Positions 43,194 to 53,694 are shown, counted from the stretch's first letter. The stretch is DNA of 64,000 nucleotides from Clitopilus passeckerianus (GCA_944990035.1 CALYLX010000136.1:1178001-1242000), one strand, 5' to 3'. The notes: a model not told the origin generated them from the sequence alone. Numbers and translations are program-made.

Positions 43194-43272
43194 GAGCAGA
43201 TGGACAGCGAGTGTCCTTGCCCAGAGTGGAGAGACGGGTCCAGAGCCAGACGGATGGCTTTAGTCGAGTCTT
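43194..43272 (-). mobile_element. Fragment of family I RNase H region
   Basis: 79 bp of minus-strand ORF2 (the SLHSGQGHSLSIC segment) wedged between a family II 5' end and a plus-oriented family I copy. Confidence 0.75.
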
Positions 43273-45201
43273 GAAGAACACTCTCGCACTCTTGCAGACC
43301 TGCTAGTGCATGTCTGCTCTCAAGCGACCTCTGTAGGTCTCCTCAAGTATCTCACTCCAAGTGCGGACTTCCTGCCACAAATCCGACGTGTTAGGGACGC
43401 CTTGGACGCCTATATTCCCTCTCCCACTCCCCAGCAGCGCCCTGTGCGCACTGCTGCTCCCAAAGGTGCTGCAAGCGTGGCACCTGCTTCTTCCACTGCT
43501 GCTGCAGGTGGGCATGGTGTAGCACCGGCCTCCCCTGCTCCAGCAGTTCCCCCCACCTCCTCCAGCGCCTCCCAAGGCTCCAGGACCCAGGTTACCCCTC
43601 CCCGACCCACGGAACGCACTGCCACGGGTCACAAATCTCCGGCTCCCATGGAGGGACTGGAGTCCACAGTGACATCTCAGCAACCTGACAACCCGGTCCC
43701 TGGACCGACCCCAGGTGCTACTCCAGCCAAATCGCAACCAGGGCGGGTAAACCCCGGAAACTGGATGCAATGGCAGCGCCAGTTCGCTAGGCCCGCCCCA
43801 CAGGCCCCTGCAACGCGCAGGGCACCTCATCCGCATGCTGTGCGTGCACCCAACCCTGCTAATGCGTCTCAGCAGCAGCAGCAATCTCCACAACCGCGCC
43901 AGCGCGCTCCCGGAGCGTCCTACGCGTCTGTCGCTTCGCAGCCGCCTAAGAGGCTTGCAAACGCCGCCTCTCGCTCCTTTGCAGAGGTATCAGCTGGCAT
44001 GAGTGCGCAGCAATGCGCAGAACTTGCTGAACTCGCGCGCCATCTCCCGGGACTGTCCTGGGATGAGGTAGCGCAACTCAAGGACAACTCCAACGCTAAT
44101 AAGCGCAAGGCAGCGTCCTCCCCTCCCCCTACTGCTCCATCTCCTTCAAAGAAGAAGCAGAAGCTCAAATCCACGACGCGCGGCCCCTCACGCAAGCAGT
44201 GCTTCGTTTATGCCACCAGAGGCAGTGGAGACAATCTTGTCTCTGTTCCTCTTCCCATTTCGCCTGAACAGGCTGTCTCCACCCTCAACCTTCGCTTTGG
44301 TGCTGGTGGGTCTAAAAACCGCGCTATCCATGCTGAAATTGGCAGGGGCAACGCTATCATCGTCTACTTCGATGAGACACCCTCCCATAGTGACCTGGGC
44401 ATCATCCGGGTTGCTGTGGAACGCGTCTGGTACCCTGTCACTGAAGGTGACAGCCCATCCCCCACTGTCCACGCTTCTGTGGAGGTCCCTACATCGCGTT
44501 CCTATGCACGCATCACGGGAGTGCCCTACTTCACCTTTGGATCGGTGGGCAGCACTCCTATCACTCCTGACGCCGTCTTAGCACTCTTGCGTCAAGATCC
44601 TGCTACTAGCGCGCTCCAGCTTGCTGGAATGCCTCGTGTGCACCGCAGATCACGAGGGCAAGATATGTGCGTCGTGTTTTTCGACTTCTGGGATACCAGG
44701 TCTGGCACCTCCCTCAAGGCCATCACACACAAGAAGATCTCGATTGGAGGTCGTCTGTGTCTCATCTCCCCTGCAAGCGTCCATGCTGGCATTCCGCAGT
44801 GTCAACGCTGCTGGGCATGGGGTCATCCCACTGCCACCTGTAGGCAGCAGTTTAGCTCCTGTGCGCATTGCGGCTATGGCCATGATTCGCGCAACCATCG
44901 CAAGCTTGCCCACTGCTGCTGGGGCAAGCCTGACGCCAATCCTCCGGTGCCTGCCACTCCTGATGGCGCACCATGCCCGCATGCACCCAGGTGCATCAAC
45001 TGTGGCAAGGAGCACGAGGCAGATTCGCCCAAGTGCCCTTTTGCAAGACATCGGTTTGATGCTGGCTGGATCCAGCGCCGATATGCTGTCAATGATGCGG
45101 TAGGCTTTTCCGTTAAAGCACCGCAGAGTTATACTGACGTACTACCACCCAGGAGGAGACCGATTCAGATTGGTCGGGGTGAACGCGCTGCCCGCACTTA
45201 G
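43273..45201 (+). CDS. Family I ORF1 (Gag-like), N-terminally truncated
   Basis: Open for 642 codons to TAG 45199-45201. In order: SRTLADLLVHVCSQ and RRVRDALDAY; a long Ala/Pro/Ser-rich low-complexity part; GNWMQWQRQFARP; a poly-Gln tract near 43872; KKKQKLKS basic patch; and a folded region (VSTLNLRFGAGGSKNRAIHAEIGRG to VCVVFFDFWDTRSGT). Then come three knuckles: CX2CX4HX4C (CQRCWAWGHPTATC), CAHCGYGH, and CX2CX3HX6C (CINCGKEHEADSPKC). Such proteins coat the LINE RNA. No ATG at the junction, because the 5' part was lost on insertion. Confidence 0.88.
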   Translation, partial: EEHSRTLADLLVHVCSQATSVGLLKYLTPSADFLPQIRRVRDALDAYIPSPTPQQRPVRTAAPKGAASVAPASSTAAAGGHGVAPASPAPAVPPTSSSASQGSRTQVTPPRPTERTATGHKSPAPMEGLESTVTSQQPDNPVPGPTPGATPAKSQPGRVNPGNWMQWQRQFARPAPQAPATRRAPHPHAVRAPNPANASQQQQQSPQPRQRAPGASYASVASQPPKRLANAASRSFAEVSAGMSAQQCAELAELARHLPGLSWDEVAQLKDNSNANKRKAASSPPPTAPSPSKKKQKLKSTTRGPSRKQCFVYATRGSGDNLVSVPLPISPEQAVSTLNLRFGAGGSKNRAIHAEIGRGNAIIVYFDETPSHSDLGIIRVAVERVWYPVTEGDSPSPTVHASVEVPTSRSYARITGVPYFTFGSVGSTPITPDAVLALLRQDPATSALQLAGMPRVHRRSRGQDMCVVFFDFWDTRSGTSLKAITHKKISIGGRLCLISPASVHAGIPQCQRCWAWGHPTATCRQQFSSCAHCGYGHDSRNHRKLAHCCWGKPDANPPVPATPDGAPCPHAPRCINCGKEHEADSPKCPFARHRFDAGWIQRRYAVNDAVGFSVKAPQSYTDVLPPRRRPIQIGRGERAART

Positions 45202-45213
45202 TTGTACTTTATG
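45199..45213 (+). promoter_or_regulatory. ORF1 stop / ORF2 start junction of family I
   Basis: TAG, nine bases (TTGTACTTT), then ATG. In the copy at 50408-50421 the gap is eight bases (ATTACTTT). The frames differ between copies, which argues for reinitiation rather than frameshifting or readthrough. Confidence 0.6.
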
Positions 45214-48200
45214 CGATACAACAAGGTACATACTCTCCGCTTCTTTTCACAGAACGTGAATAGAAATTATGATCTGGTTGCTGCGCTACTAGAGGAACGT
45301 AAGAATGACTTTGATGTGATTCTGCTGCAAGAGCCTTCATGGCGGCTCATTCGACGCACTGTGTCCACTACCAATCCTGAGGGAGAGGCAGTGATTGGTG
45401 CACCCACTCACCCAGATTGGCTGGTCATGTTTAGGCGTCCAGCATCTGAGACAGACCGTCCGCGCGTTATGACATTCGTGCATAGGCGTCTTGCAGGCAT
45501 GCGGCCCGCATTTCGCACTGATCTCGCCAACCACAACGATGTGTTGGTCACAACTCTGTATGGGAGCTCTGGCGCCCAAATACACTTTGCCAATGTCTAC
45601 TCTAGTCCAGGGGATGGTACGGCCATCCGCTGGTTGTGTGACAATGCCCCACGTCTTCCTAGCATGCTCTGCATGGCAGGAGACTTTAACTGCAAGTCAT
45701 CAGTCTGGGATCCGGACTATGACTCTACAAACCATGTTGCAACTGAACTGTGTGATGTTGCGCTTGACCTGGGTTTGGAGGTCAGTGTTCTACCAGAACG
45801 CACTCCCACCCACTTCCCGCATGCTGGCAGCCTTAGGCCGTCAGTCATTGACCTATTTTTTCTCCCTGTGGGACGCATCACAGGGACTTCACACAGCGTG
45901 GTCACAGAGTGGAAAGGACCCTCTGACCACGCACCTCTGACTGCCGCACTCACCATCCAGCCCGTGCAGCTGGCTGCTGAGCGCATCACTCTGCCGAAAG
46001 GTAGTGAGCATGAGGAAGAGTTTCTTAAGGAACTGTCCTCTTCCTTGCAAGCGCTAGACACATCTGGCCTCACAACAGCAGAAGCAATTGAACGCTGCAC
46101 CAGCGCCATTGCAACTGCTATCAAGCAGTCTTGGGACCACAACTCAAAGACTGCTCGCATCACCACCAGGTCAAAGTCCTGGTGGAACCCTGAGTGCTCT
46201 GAGGCTGTCAGAGTGTATCGCGCTTCTAAGGCGGTCGCTGATTACAAGGCGTTCCGCAGGACCACCAAGGTGGCCAAGCGCAAGTTCTTTGATAGTAGGA
46301 TCCAGACGATTGCTACTACCAATAAGCGTCCATGGGATCTTATGCGTTGGGCCAAACAGCGCGAGCTCCCTACACATGAAGCGATCCGCCACAATGGTGA
46401 ACCCTGCAATTCCCTTGAGTCGCTGTGGGCTGCTCTTGACTCAACATACAACTCGGCGTCTGATCGCCCGGTTGATTCCTTTGTGCTCGACGATGTGCCC
46501 CAGTCTCCTCCGCGTGAGTGGTGGGACTTTGGCGTCAATGAGCTAAGAGAAGAACTAGCAAAGTGCTCCAACACGTCTGCTCCTGGTCCTGATCACCTCA
46601 CATGGTATCAGCTCAAATCCCTGGTTGCTGACAGCATCATTGCAACCAATTTCGTCGAGATTGCCAATGCTTGCCTTCGGGTTGGCCACTGGCCCTCTCA
46701 TTTCAAAGAGTCACGTTCTGCCATTGTTCCCAAACCTGGCAAACCGCACTATTCCACTCCAAAGATGTTCCGCCCTATTGTGTTGCTTAACACGCTGGGG
46801 AAACTCTTTGAAAAGATGCTTGCAAACAGAATGCAGTTCGAAGCACAGAAATTCGGCGTATTTCACCCCAATCAGTTTGGAGGTGTGCGCCAACATTCGA
46901 CTGAAAATGCGGGTGTCTACCTCACCCACATTGTCAAAGCCGGCTGGGCTCGAGGGTTGAAGACAAGCGTGGTCGCTTTTGACCTTGCTCAGTTCTTCCC
47001 CTCTCTCAACCATGACATGCTGCTACGCATATTGCGCAGACTGGGCTTTGCGCCAGAAGTCTGCAACTTCTTTGCGTCGTACCTTGTGGGGCGACACACA
47101 TCCTACAGCTGGAATGGCGAAGAGTCTAGCAAGTACTCTGCAGACGTTGGCGTTGGTCAGGGATCTGCTTTATCCCCTCTTCTCTCTGCGCTCTATTTGG
47201 TGCCAGTGATGAGACTCTTTGAGCATAGGATTCCACCTGCTGCTACTACACTCATGTCGTATGTGGACGATGGTTCGCTTATCGTCCAGTCGGCATTCTT
47301 TGGGGAGAACATCACCCTACTCCAACAAGCGTATGCTGTTATCACAGAGCTTGTTACTGCACTCGGCCTCGTCCTGGAACATGATAAGACAGAGGTTTTC
47401 CACTTCTCTCGCAAGCACAACGATGTCAATCCTGCCATTGACTTGGGCTTTGCTCCACACACTGGCAACTCGCCACTCCAACCCAAGAGCGTTTGGCGCT
47501 ACTTGGGCTTCTACTTTGACCGGTCGCTATCTTTTAGCCACCATGTCAAGTACTACTCTACCAAGGCTCTGACCACTGTCAAGGCAATGATCATGCTTGG
47601 TAACTCGTCAAGGGGTATCACCCCTATGCAGAAGCGGCTGCTCTACCGTACATGCGTCCTCCCGGTCGCTACGTATGGTGTGGGCCTCTGGTTCTACAAA
47701 GGTGCTAGGTGCAAGACTGCTATGTCGCACTTGCGCGCCATGCAACACAAGGCTGCCAGGTGGATCACCGGTGCCTTTCGCACGTCGCCGGGTGGGGGGA
47801 CCGAGTCAATTGCTGGTCTCCCTCCCATTCATTTGCACATCAGGAAACTGGTTGAACGTGGCCAGGCGCGTATTGGCACCCTGGTTGGCAACCACCCCAC
47901 GCTGTCGCTTATTAGTGACAAGCACCAGCTGTATGAAGGGACAATGCGTCTTCCTTCGTCTCTCTCCAACTTGTCGCGACGCGTGCGCGGCAACTTGCTC
48001 TCTACGGTTGTGGATTCTGATGCACATGCTGTGCGCGTCTCTGAGCCTCTCAACCCTGTCCATGGAGAAGCGGTCCCAGGCCTTCGCTTGTTGGATACGC
48101 ACTCTGGCAGGGTTACATTTGACACCCTCATTGCAGCGTCTAAGGATGCCCTTGACTCTCGTCGCACCCATTTGGATGTGATTCGCGCTGATGCAGATCT

Positions 48201-49302
48201 GTCTGACACTACAGTGTTGGTGGCAGCCGATGCGTCTGTTCCTAAAAGCAGGAAGCACCAAGCGGTTGCTGCCTGCTCCCTTCTTCATGGCGCCTTTGGC
48301 CCAGAAGAGTACACTATGGCATCAGGCAGAGTCCTCTCTGATGATGCCGAACTCGCGGCCATTGACTTGTCTATAAGCAAGGCTGTTCTGCGCAACAACT
48401 GTGTCAAAATAGTTGTGCTCTCAGACTCAACTAAAGCCATCCGGTTGGCTTTGGACCCGTCTCTCCACTCTGGGCAAGGACACTCGCTGTCCATCTGCTC
48501 CAAACTACGTGCTTGGTTCTTAGGGGACGCTGACAGACGCGTCCACTTTGTCCATGTCCCTTCAAGACTCAATTGGGACATCCACCACCGTGCTCACTTG
48601 GCGGCCACTGGCTTGCGGGTGGGTGCTGGTAACAAACCCCAGACATCCCTTGGGTATGCCCGGAAACGCGCTGTGGATAGAATGCTGCATGAGTGGACTT
48701 GTCTACTGCAGCAGCCTTCTTACTCTGGCAACAACTACCTGCGCCTTACACACAAGGGTGCCTCCCTAAGGCCCACACACATTAAAGGTGGACCCTGGCT
48801 ACGTCGCGTTGGTTCTTCCAATGCTCATACCGCGCGCCTTACGCGCGCAGTCCTGGGTCATGCACCCATTGGCGAGTTCCGCGCACGCTTCAACCTGGGT
48901 GGGGAGACAGCGTGTGCATGCGACTGGCGCATACTGGAAACGAGGGGACATATCCTTCACCAGTGCGCGCACTTCCAACGACGGCCCAACCAGCGCTTGC
49001 GCCGGGAGCTGTCCTCCTTCTTGTTCTTCCTTGAAAACAACCCTGTCACTTTTGCGTTTCCCTCGCAACAGCCTCCACCGCCGTTTCCCAAAGCCAGAAA
49101 GACACGGCGACGTGGGCCACCCGACAAGGCCCCCACACGCCTCCGCGATGCCCTCCCCGCTGTGGGGGGCCACCGCCGACGAATGCCTGTGACAGGCTCC
49201 GCTGCACCGCTGCGCCCTAACGACCTTGTCTGGGTGCCGGGTGCACACCAATTTGTTCGCAGAGAACAGGCCGAAGCGTCTGGCATGGCTTTCCATGCAT
49301 AG
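45211..49302 (+). CDS. Family I ORF2: APE endonuclease, reverse transcriptase, RNase H, zinc finger (1363 aa)
   Basis: ATG 45211 lies 9 nt after the ORF1 stop. The endonuclease (residues about 5-245) shows QNVNRNYD, LLQEPSW, AGDFNCKSSVWDP, SVIDLFF and SDHAPLT. The RT (about 440-780) shows NTSAPGPDHLTW, FRPIVLLNTLGKLFEKML, AFDLAQFFPSLNHD near 588, GQGSALSPLLSALYL and the catalytic YVDDG near 683. RNase H (about 1000-1140) shows VAADASVPKSRKH, AAIDLSIS, LSDSTKAI and VPSRLNWDIHHRAHLAA. A CX1CX9HX4C finger (CACDWRILETRGHILHQC) lies near 1235. The order EN-RT-RNase H fits the Tad/I group of LINEs. All catalytic motifs are intact, so the protein may be active if expressed. Confidence 0.93.
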   Translation: MRYNKVHTLRFFSQNVNRNYDLVAALLEERKNDFDVILLQEPSWRLIRRTVSTTNPEGEAVIGAPTHPDWLVMFRRPASETDRPRVMTFVHRRLAGMRPAFRTDLANHNDVLVTTLYGSSGAQIHFANVYSSPGDGTAIRWLCDNAPRLPSMLCMAGDFNCKSSVWDPDYDSTNHVATELCDVALDLGLEVSVLPERTPTHFPHAGSLRPSVIDLFFLPVGRITGTSHSVVTEWKGPSDHAPLTAALTIQPVQLAAERITLPKGSEHEEEFLKELSSSLQALDTSGLTTAEAIERCTSAIATAIKQSWDHNSKTARITTRSKSWWNPECSEAVRVYRASKAVADYKAFRRTTKVAKRKFFDSRIQTIATTNKRPWDLMRWAKQRELPTHEAIRHNGEPCNSLESLWAALDSTYNSASDRPVDSFVLDDVPQSPPREWWDFGVNELREELAKCSNTSAPGPDHLTWYQLKSLVADSIIATNFVEIANACLRVGHWPSHFKESRSAIVPKPGKPHYSTPKMFRPIVLLNTLGKLFEKMLANRMQFEAQKFGVFHPNQFGGVRQHSTENAGVYLTHIVKAGWARGLKTSVVAFDLAQFFPSLNHDMLLRILRRLGFAPEVCNFFASYLVGRHTSYSWNGEESSKYSADVGVGQGSALSPLLSALYLVPVMRLFEHRIPPAATTLMSYVDDGSLIVQSAFFGENITLLQQAYAVITELVTALGLVLEHDKTEVFHFSRKHNDVNPAIDLGFAPHTGNSPLQPKSVWRYLGFYFDRSLSFSHHVKYYSTKALTTVKAMIMLGNSSRGITPMQKRLLYRTCVLPVATYGVGLWFYKGARCKTAMSHLRAMQHKAARWITGAFRTSPGGGTESIAGLPPIHLHIRKLVERGQARIGTLVGNHPTLSLISDKHQLYEGTMRLPSSLSNLSRRVRGNLLSTVVDSDAHAVRVSEPLNPVHGEAVPGLRLLDTHSGRVTFDTLIAASKDALDSRRTHLDVIRADADLSDTTVLVAADASVPKSRKHQAVAACSLLHGAFGPEEYTMASGRVLSDDAELAAIDLSISKAVLRNNCVKIVVLSDSTKAIRLALDPSLHSGQGHSLSICSKLRAWFLGDADRRVHFVHVPSRLNWDIHHRAHLAATGLRVGAGNKPQTSLGYARKRAVDRMLHEWTCLLQQPSYSGNNYLRLTHKGASLRPTHIKGGPWLRRVGSSNAHTARLTRAVLGHAPIGEFRARFNLGGETACACDWRILETRGHILHQCAHFQRRPNQRLRRELSSFLFFLENNPVTFAFPSQQPPPPFPKARKTRRRGPPDKAPTRLRDALPAVGGHRRRMPVTGSAAPLRPNDLVWVPGAHQFVRREQAEASGMAFHA

Positions 49303-49520
49303 GCGTCAGTGCTCCATCCTTCATATAGCGGCAAGCCTGGCCCCCAGGGTTCTTGCTGCTTCTGCGGGGTGTTGCGCGCTACCATACTCGCTGAGAGATT
49401 TATTCTCGGGGGCCACCCTAGCTTGCTCTTTGGTGCACCTCGTATTCAGTGTAGTTCACTCGACGAACACGGTTCCTACCTACGTTAGTATACAATGCAT
49501 GTATTTAGTTACTTGCGACC

Positions 49521-49574
49521 GGACTGCTATCGGGCGCCGGAATATAAATTGTCAGACGCCCCCTCCGGGGGCGT
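49521..49574 (+). promoter_or_regulatory. Family I 3' tail: core motif and GC-rich hairpin
   Basis: The core GGACTGCTATCGGG...GGAATATAAATT (49521-49550) is followed by a perfect 8-bp stem ACGCCCCC/GGGGGCGT with loop TCC (49556-49574), then TTTGATC and the A tail. It is conserved in every family I 3' end in the window, including the shortest insertions. It is likely the RT recognition element. Confidence 0.75.
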
Positions 49575-49606
49575 AGGGCTTTGATCAAAAAAAAAAAAAA
49601 AAAAAA

Positions 49607-50410
49607 GACCTGGGCATTATCCGGCTCGCTGTGCAGCGCGTTTGGTATCCTCTTACAGAGGGTGGCCAGCCAATTGTCAACGTGAATGTAGAGGTCCCTG
49701 CATTGCGTTCCTACGCCCGCATCACTGGCGTGCCCTACTACTCCTCTGGCGCAGTGGGCAGCACTCCAGTCACTCCTGACACTATGGAAGCACTCCTGCA
49801 TCAGAACACTACTACGTCGTCGCTCCAGCTTGCTGGAAAGCCACGCATTCATCGCGCCAGCCCATCGCATGATATGTGCGTGGTCTTTTTCGACTTCTGG
49901 GATTCTAGGTCTGGTACCGCCCTCAAGTCCATCACCAATAAGAAGGTGTCCATTGGTGGACGCCTGTGCAACATCTCCCCAGCCAGTGTACACGCCGGTG
50001 TCCCTCAGTGTCAGCGCTGTTGGGCTTGGGGACACCCAACTGCGTCCTGTAGAAAGCAGTACAACTCCTGCGCGCACTGTGGCTATGGCCATGACACGCA
50101 GAATCATTGCAAGCTCTCCCAATGCTGTTGGGAGAAGCCTGATGCGAATCCCCCGGTTCCTGCCACTCCTGATGGTGAACCGTGCCCCCACGCACCCAGG
50201 TGCATCAACTGCGGCAAGGCACACACAGCGGATTCGTCCAAGTGCGCCTTCTCTCGTCACCGATTTGACGCTGGCTGGATCCAGCGCCGGTATGAAGTCA
50301 ACGATGTGGTACGCTTTTCTGCTAGAGCGCCGCAAAGTTATGCTAATGTTCAACCACCCAGGAGGAGACCGATTCAGTCGGCTCTGGGTGATCGTACTGC
50401 TCACGTTTAA
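49607..50410 (+). CDS. Family I ORF1, C-terminal part
   Basis: Open for 267 codons to TAA 50408-50410, starting at DLGIIRLAVQRVWYP. It carries VCVVFFDFWDSRSGT, CQRCWAWGHPTASC, CAHCGYGH and CINCGKAHTADSSKC and ends in RRRPIQSALGDR. It is a 5'-truncated piece without its own start; it would need an upstream promoter and ATG. Confidence 0.85.
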   Translation, partial: DLGIIRLAVQRVWYPLTEGGQPIVNVNVEVPALRSYARITGVPYYSSGAVGSTPVTPDTMEALLHQNTTTSSLQLAGKPRIHRASPSHDMCVVFFDFWDSRSGTALKSITNKKVSIGGRLCNISPASVHAGVPQCQRCWAWGHPTASCRKQYNSCAHCGYGHDTQNHCKLSQCCWEKPDANPPVPATPDGEPCPHAPRCINCGKAHTADSSKCAFSRHRFDAGWIQRRYEVNDVVRFSARAPQSYANVQPPRRRPIQSALGDRTAHV

Positions 50411-50418
50411 ATTACTTT

Positions 50419-52584
50419 ATGCGTCACAAATATGTATCTATGCTTCGCTTCTACTCACAGAATGTGAATAGAAATCATGATCTAGTGTCATCTCTCCTGG
50501 AAGAGCGTAAGAACGATTTTGACGTGCTTCTGTTGCAAGAGCCTCCCTGGAGGCTCATACGCCGCACTGTGTCTACTACCAACCCGGAAGGGGAGGCAGT
50601 GATTGGTGCTCCCACTCACCCAAACTGGCTAGTCATGTTTAGACGTCCAGCATCTGAGACTGACCGCCCACGCGTTATGACATTTGTGCATAGGCGTCTT
50701 GCAGGCATGCGGCCTGCATTTCGCACTGACCTCGCCAACCACAATGATGTGGTGGTCACAACACTGTATGGGAGCGCTGGTGCTCAAATACACTTCGCTA
50801 ATGTCTACTCTGACCCAGGAGATGGTACAGCCATCCGCTGGTTGTGTGACAATGCTCAACGTCTTCCTAGCATGCTCTGCATGGCAGGAGACTTTAACTG
50901 CAAGTCGTCAGTCTGGGACCCAGACTACAACTCTACAAATCATGTTGCAACTGAACTATGCGATGTTGCGCTTGACCTGGGTTTGGAGGCCAGCGTACTA
51001 CCAGTACGCACTCCCACTCACTTCCCGCATGCTGTCAGCCTTAGGCCGTCAGTCATTGATCTATTCTTCCTCCCTGTGGGTCGCACTGCAGGGACTTCAC
51101 ACAGCGTGGTCACAGAGTGGAAAGGACCCTCTGACCACGCTCCTCTGACCGTCACGCTCCCCATCCAGCCTGTGCAGCTGGCTGCTGAGCGCGTCACTCT
51201 GCCAAGGGGCAGCGAGCAAGAGGAAGAGTTTCTAAAGGAGCTGTCCTCTTCTTTGCGAGCACTGGACACATCTGGTCTCACAACAGCAGAAGCAATTGAA
51301 CGCTGCACGGGCGCCGTTGCAACTGCTATTAAGCAGTCTTGGGATAACAACTCAAAGACTGCCCGCATCTCCACCAAGTCAAAGTCCTGGTGGAATCCTG
51401 AGTGCTCTGAGGCTGTCAGAGTGTAACGCGCTTCCAAGGCGGTCGCTGATTACAAGGCGTTCCGCAGGACCACGAAAGTGGCCAAGCGCAAGTTCTTTGA
51501 TAGTAGGATCCAGACGATTGCTACTACCAACAAGCGTCCATGGGATCTTATGCGCTGGGCGAAACAGCGCGAGCTCCCTACACACGAAGCAATTCGCCAC
51601 AATGGTGAACCTTGCAACTCCCTTGAGTCGCTGTGGGCTGCTCTTGATTCAACATACAACTCGGCGTCTGACCGCCCTGTTGACCCCTTTGTGCTTGACG
51701 ACGTGCCTCAGTCTCCCCCGCGCGAGTGGTGGAACTTTGGTGTCAACGAGCTTAGAGAAGAACTGGCAAAGTGCTCGAACACTTCTGCTCCAGGTCCTGA
51801 TCACCTCACATGGTATCAGCTCAAATCCTTGGTTGTTGACACTGTCATTGCAACCAAATTCGTCGAGATTGCCAATGCCTGCCTTCGGGTTGGTCACTGG
51901 CCTTCTCACTTCAAGGAGTCGCGGTCTGCCATTGTTCCAAAGCCTGGCAAACCGCACTACTCAACTCCCAAGATGTTCCGCCCCATTGTGTTGCTCAACA
52001 CGCTGGGGAAACTCTTTGAGAAGATGCTTGCAAACAGAATGCAGTTTGAGGCGCAGAAATTCGGCGTGTTCCACCCCAATCAGTTTGGAGGTGTGCGCCA
52101 ACACTCTACCGAGAATGCGGGTGTTTATCTCACTCACATTGTCAAAGCCAGTTGGGCTAGAGGGTTGAAGACAAGCGTGGTCGCTTTTGACCTTGCTCAG
52201 TTCTTCCCCTCTCTCAACCATGACATGCTGCTACGCATACTGCGCAGACTGGGCTTTGCACCAGAGGTCTGCAACTTCTTTGCGTCTTACCTTGTTGGGA
52301 GACACACATCCTACAGCTGGAACGGCGAAGAGTCCGGCAAGTACCCTGCAGACGTTGGCGTTGGTCAGGGATCTGCTTTATCCCCTCTTCTCTCTGCGCT
52401 CTATTTGGTGCCAGTGATGAGACTCTTTGAGCGTAGGATTCCACCTGCTGCTACTACACTCATGTCGTATGTGGACGATGGTTCGCTCATCGTCCAGTCG
52501 GCATCCTTTGGGGAGAACATCACCCTACTCCAACAAGCGTATGCCGTACAAGCCGAAGCGTCTGGCATTGCTTTCCATGCATAG
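50419..52584 (+). pseudogene. Family I ORF2 with one stop and a large in-frame deletion
   Basis: ATG 50419, eight bases after the ORF1 stop. The endonuclease is complete (LLQEPPW, AGDFNCKSS, SDHAPLT). At 51424-51426 TAT has become TAA (RV-stop instead of RVYRASKAV). The same frame continues through the RT palm with AFDLAQFF, GQGSALSP and SYVDDGS to LLQQAYAV. There a deletion of about 1.9 kb joins in frame to the C-terminal QAEASGIAFHA and the normal stop. RT thumb, RNase H and zinc finger are lost. Confidence 0.9.
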
Positions 52585-53256
52585 GCGTCAGTGCTCCATC
52601 CTTCATATAGCGGCGAGCCTGGCCTCCAGGGTTCTCGCTGCTTCTGCGGGGTGTTGCGCGCTACCATACTCGTTGAGAGATTTATCCTCGGGGGCCACCC
52701 TAGCTTGCTCTTTGGTGCACCTCGTATTCAGTGCAGTTCACTCGACGAACACGGTTTTACTTACGTTAGTATACAATGCATGTATTTAGGTACTTGCGAC
52801 CGGACTGTGATCGGGCGCCGGAATATAAATTGTCAGACGCCCCCTCCGGGGGCGTAGGGCTTTGAATTAAAAAAAAAAATGTGTCGTATAAAGTAAAACT
52901 AAGTGCGGGCAGTGCGTTCACCCCGACCAATCTGAATTGGTCTCCTCCTGGGTGGTAGTACGTCAGTATAACTCTGCGGTGCCTTAACCGAAAAGCCTAC
53001 CGCATCGTTGACAGCATATCGGCGCTGGATCCAGCCAGCATCAAACTGATGTCTTGCAAAAGGGCACTTGGGCGAATCAGCCTCATGCTCCTTGCCACAG
53101 TTGATGCACCTAGGTGCATGCGGGCATGGTGTGCCATCAGGAGTGGCGGGCACCGGAGGGTTAGCGTCAGGCTTGCCCCAGCAGCAGTGGGCAAGCTTGC
53201 GATGGTTGCACAAATCATGGCCATAGCCACAATGCGTGCAGGAGTTAAACTGCTGC

Positions 53257-53694
53257 TTTTTTTTTTTTTTTGATCAAAGCCCTACGCCCCCGGAGGGGGC
53301 GTCTGACAATTTATATTCCGGCGCCCGATCGCAGTCCGGTCGCAAGTACCTAAATACATGCATTGTATACTAACGTAAGTAAAACCGTGTTCGTCGAGTG
53401 AACTGCACTGAATACGAGGTGCACCAAAGAGCAAGCTAGGGTGGCCCCCGAGGATAAATCTCTCAACGAGTATGGTAGCGCGCAACACCGCAGGTGGAAT
53501 CCTACGCTCAAAGAGTCTCATCACTGGCACCAAATAGAGCGCAGAGAGAAGAGGGGATAAAGCAGATCCCTGACCAACGCCAACGTCTGCAGGGTACTTG
53601 CCGGACTCTTCGCCGTTCCAGCTGTAGGATGTGTGTCTCCCAACAAGGTAAGACGCAAAGAAGTTGCAGACCTCTGGTGCAAAGCCCAGTCTGC
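53257..53694 (-). mobile_element. Short LINE family I derivative with internal deletion (438 bp)
   Basis: Poly(T), 3' UTR, then a direct jump to an RT segment (ALYLVPVMRLFERRIPPA to the ADWALHQRS region) and 5' truncation. The flanking repeat GCAGGAGTTAAACTGCTGC (53238-53256, 53695-53713) is a target duplication of 15-19 bp; the last 4 bp may be shared with the element. Confidence 0.9.

Larger units (their letters stand above)
43273..49606 (+). mobile_element. Best-preserved LINE family I, plus, 5'-truncated in ORF1
   Basis: Contains most of ORF1 (open), the whole of ORF2 (open), the complete 3' UTR with tail motif and hairpin, and a poly(A) ending at 49606. The 5' UTR and about the first 200 ORF1 codons are missing, so this copy lacks a promoter. 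It is the reference copy for all family I fragments here. Confidence 0.92.
49607..52879 (+). mobile_element. LINE family I, plus copy with nonsense codon and internal deletion
   Basis: Starts in ORF1 directly after the previous copy's A tail, carries ORF1 C-terminal half, ORF2 up to the RT palm, then a jump to the last codons of ORF2, the complete 3' UTR and an A tail (to 52879). Confidence 0.88.

Noticed and set aside
50419..52584. Splicing of LINE RNA as the cause of internal deletions
   Set aside because: The junctions I compared (52548, 53486, 63170) show no GT...AG borders in the full-length copy.
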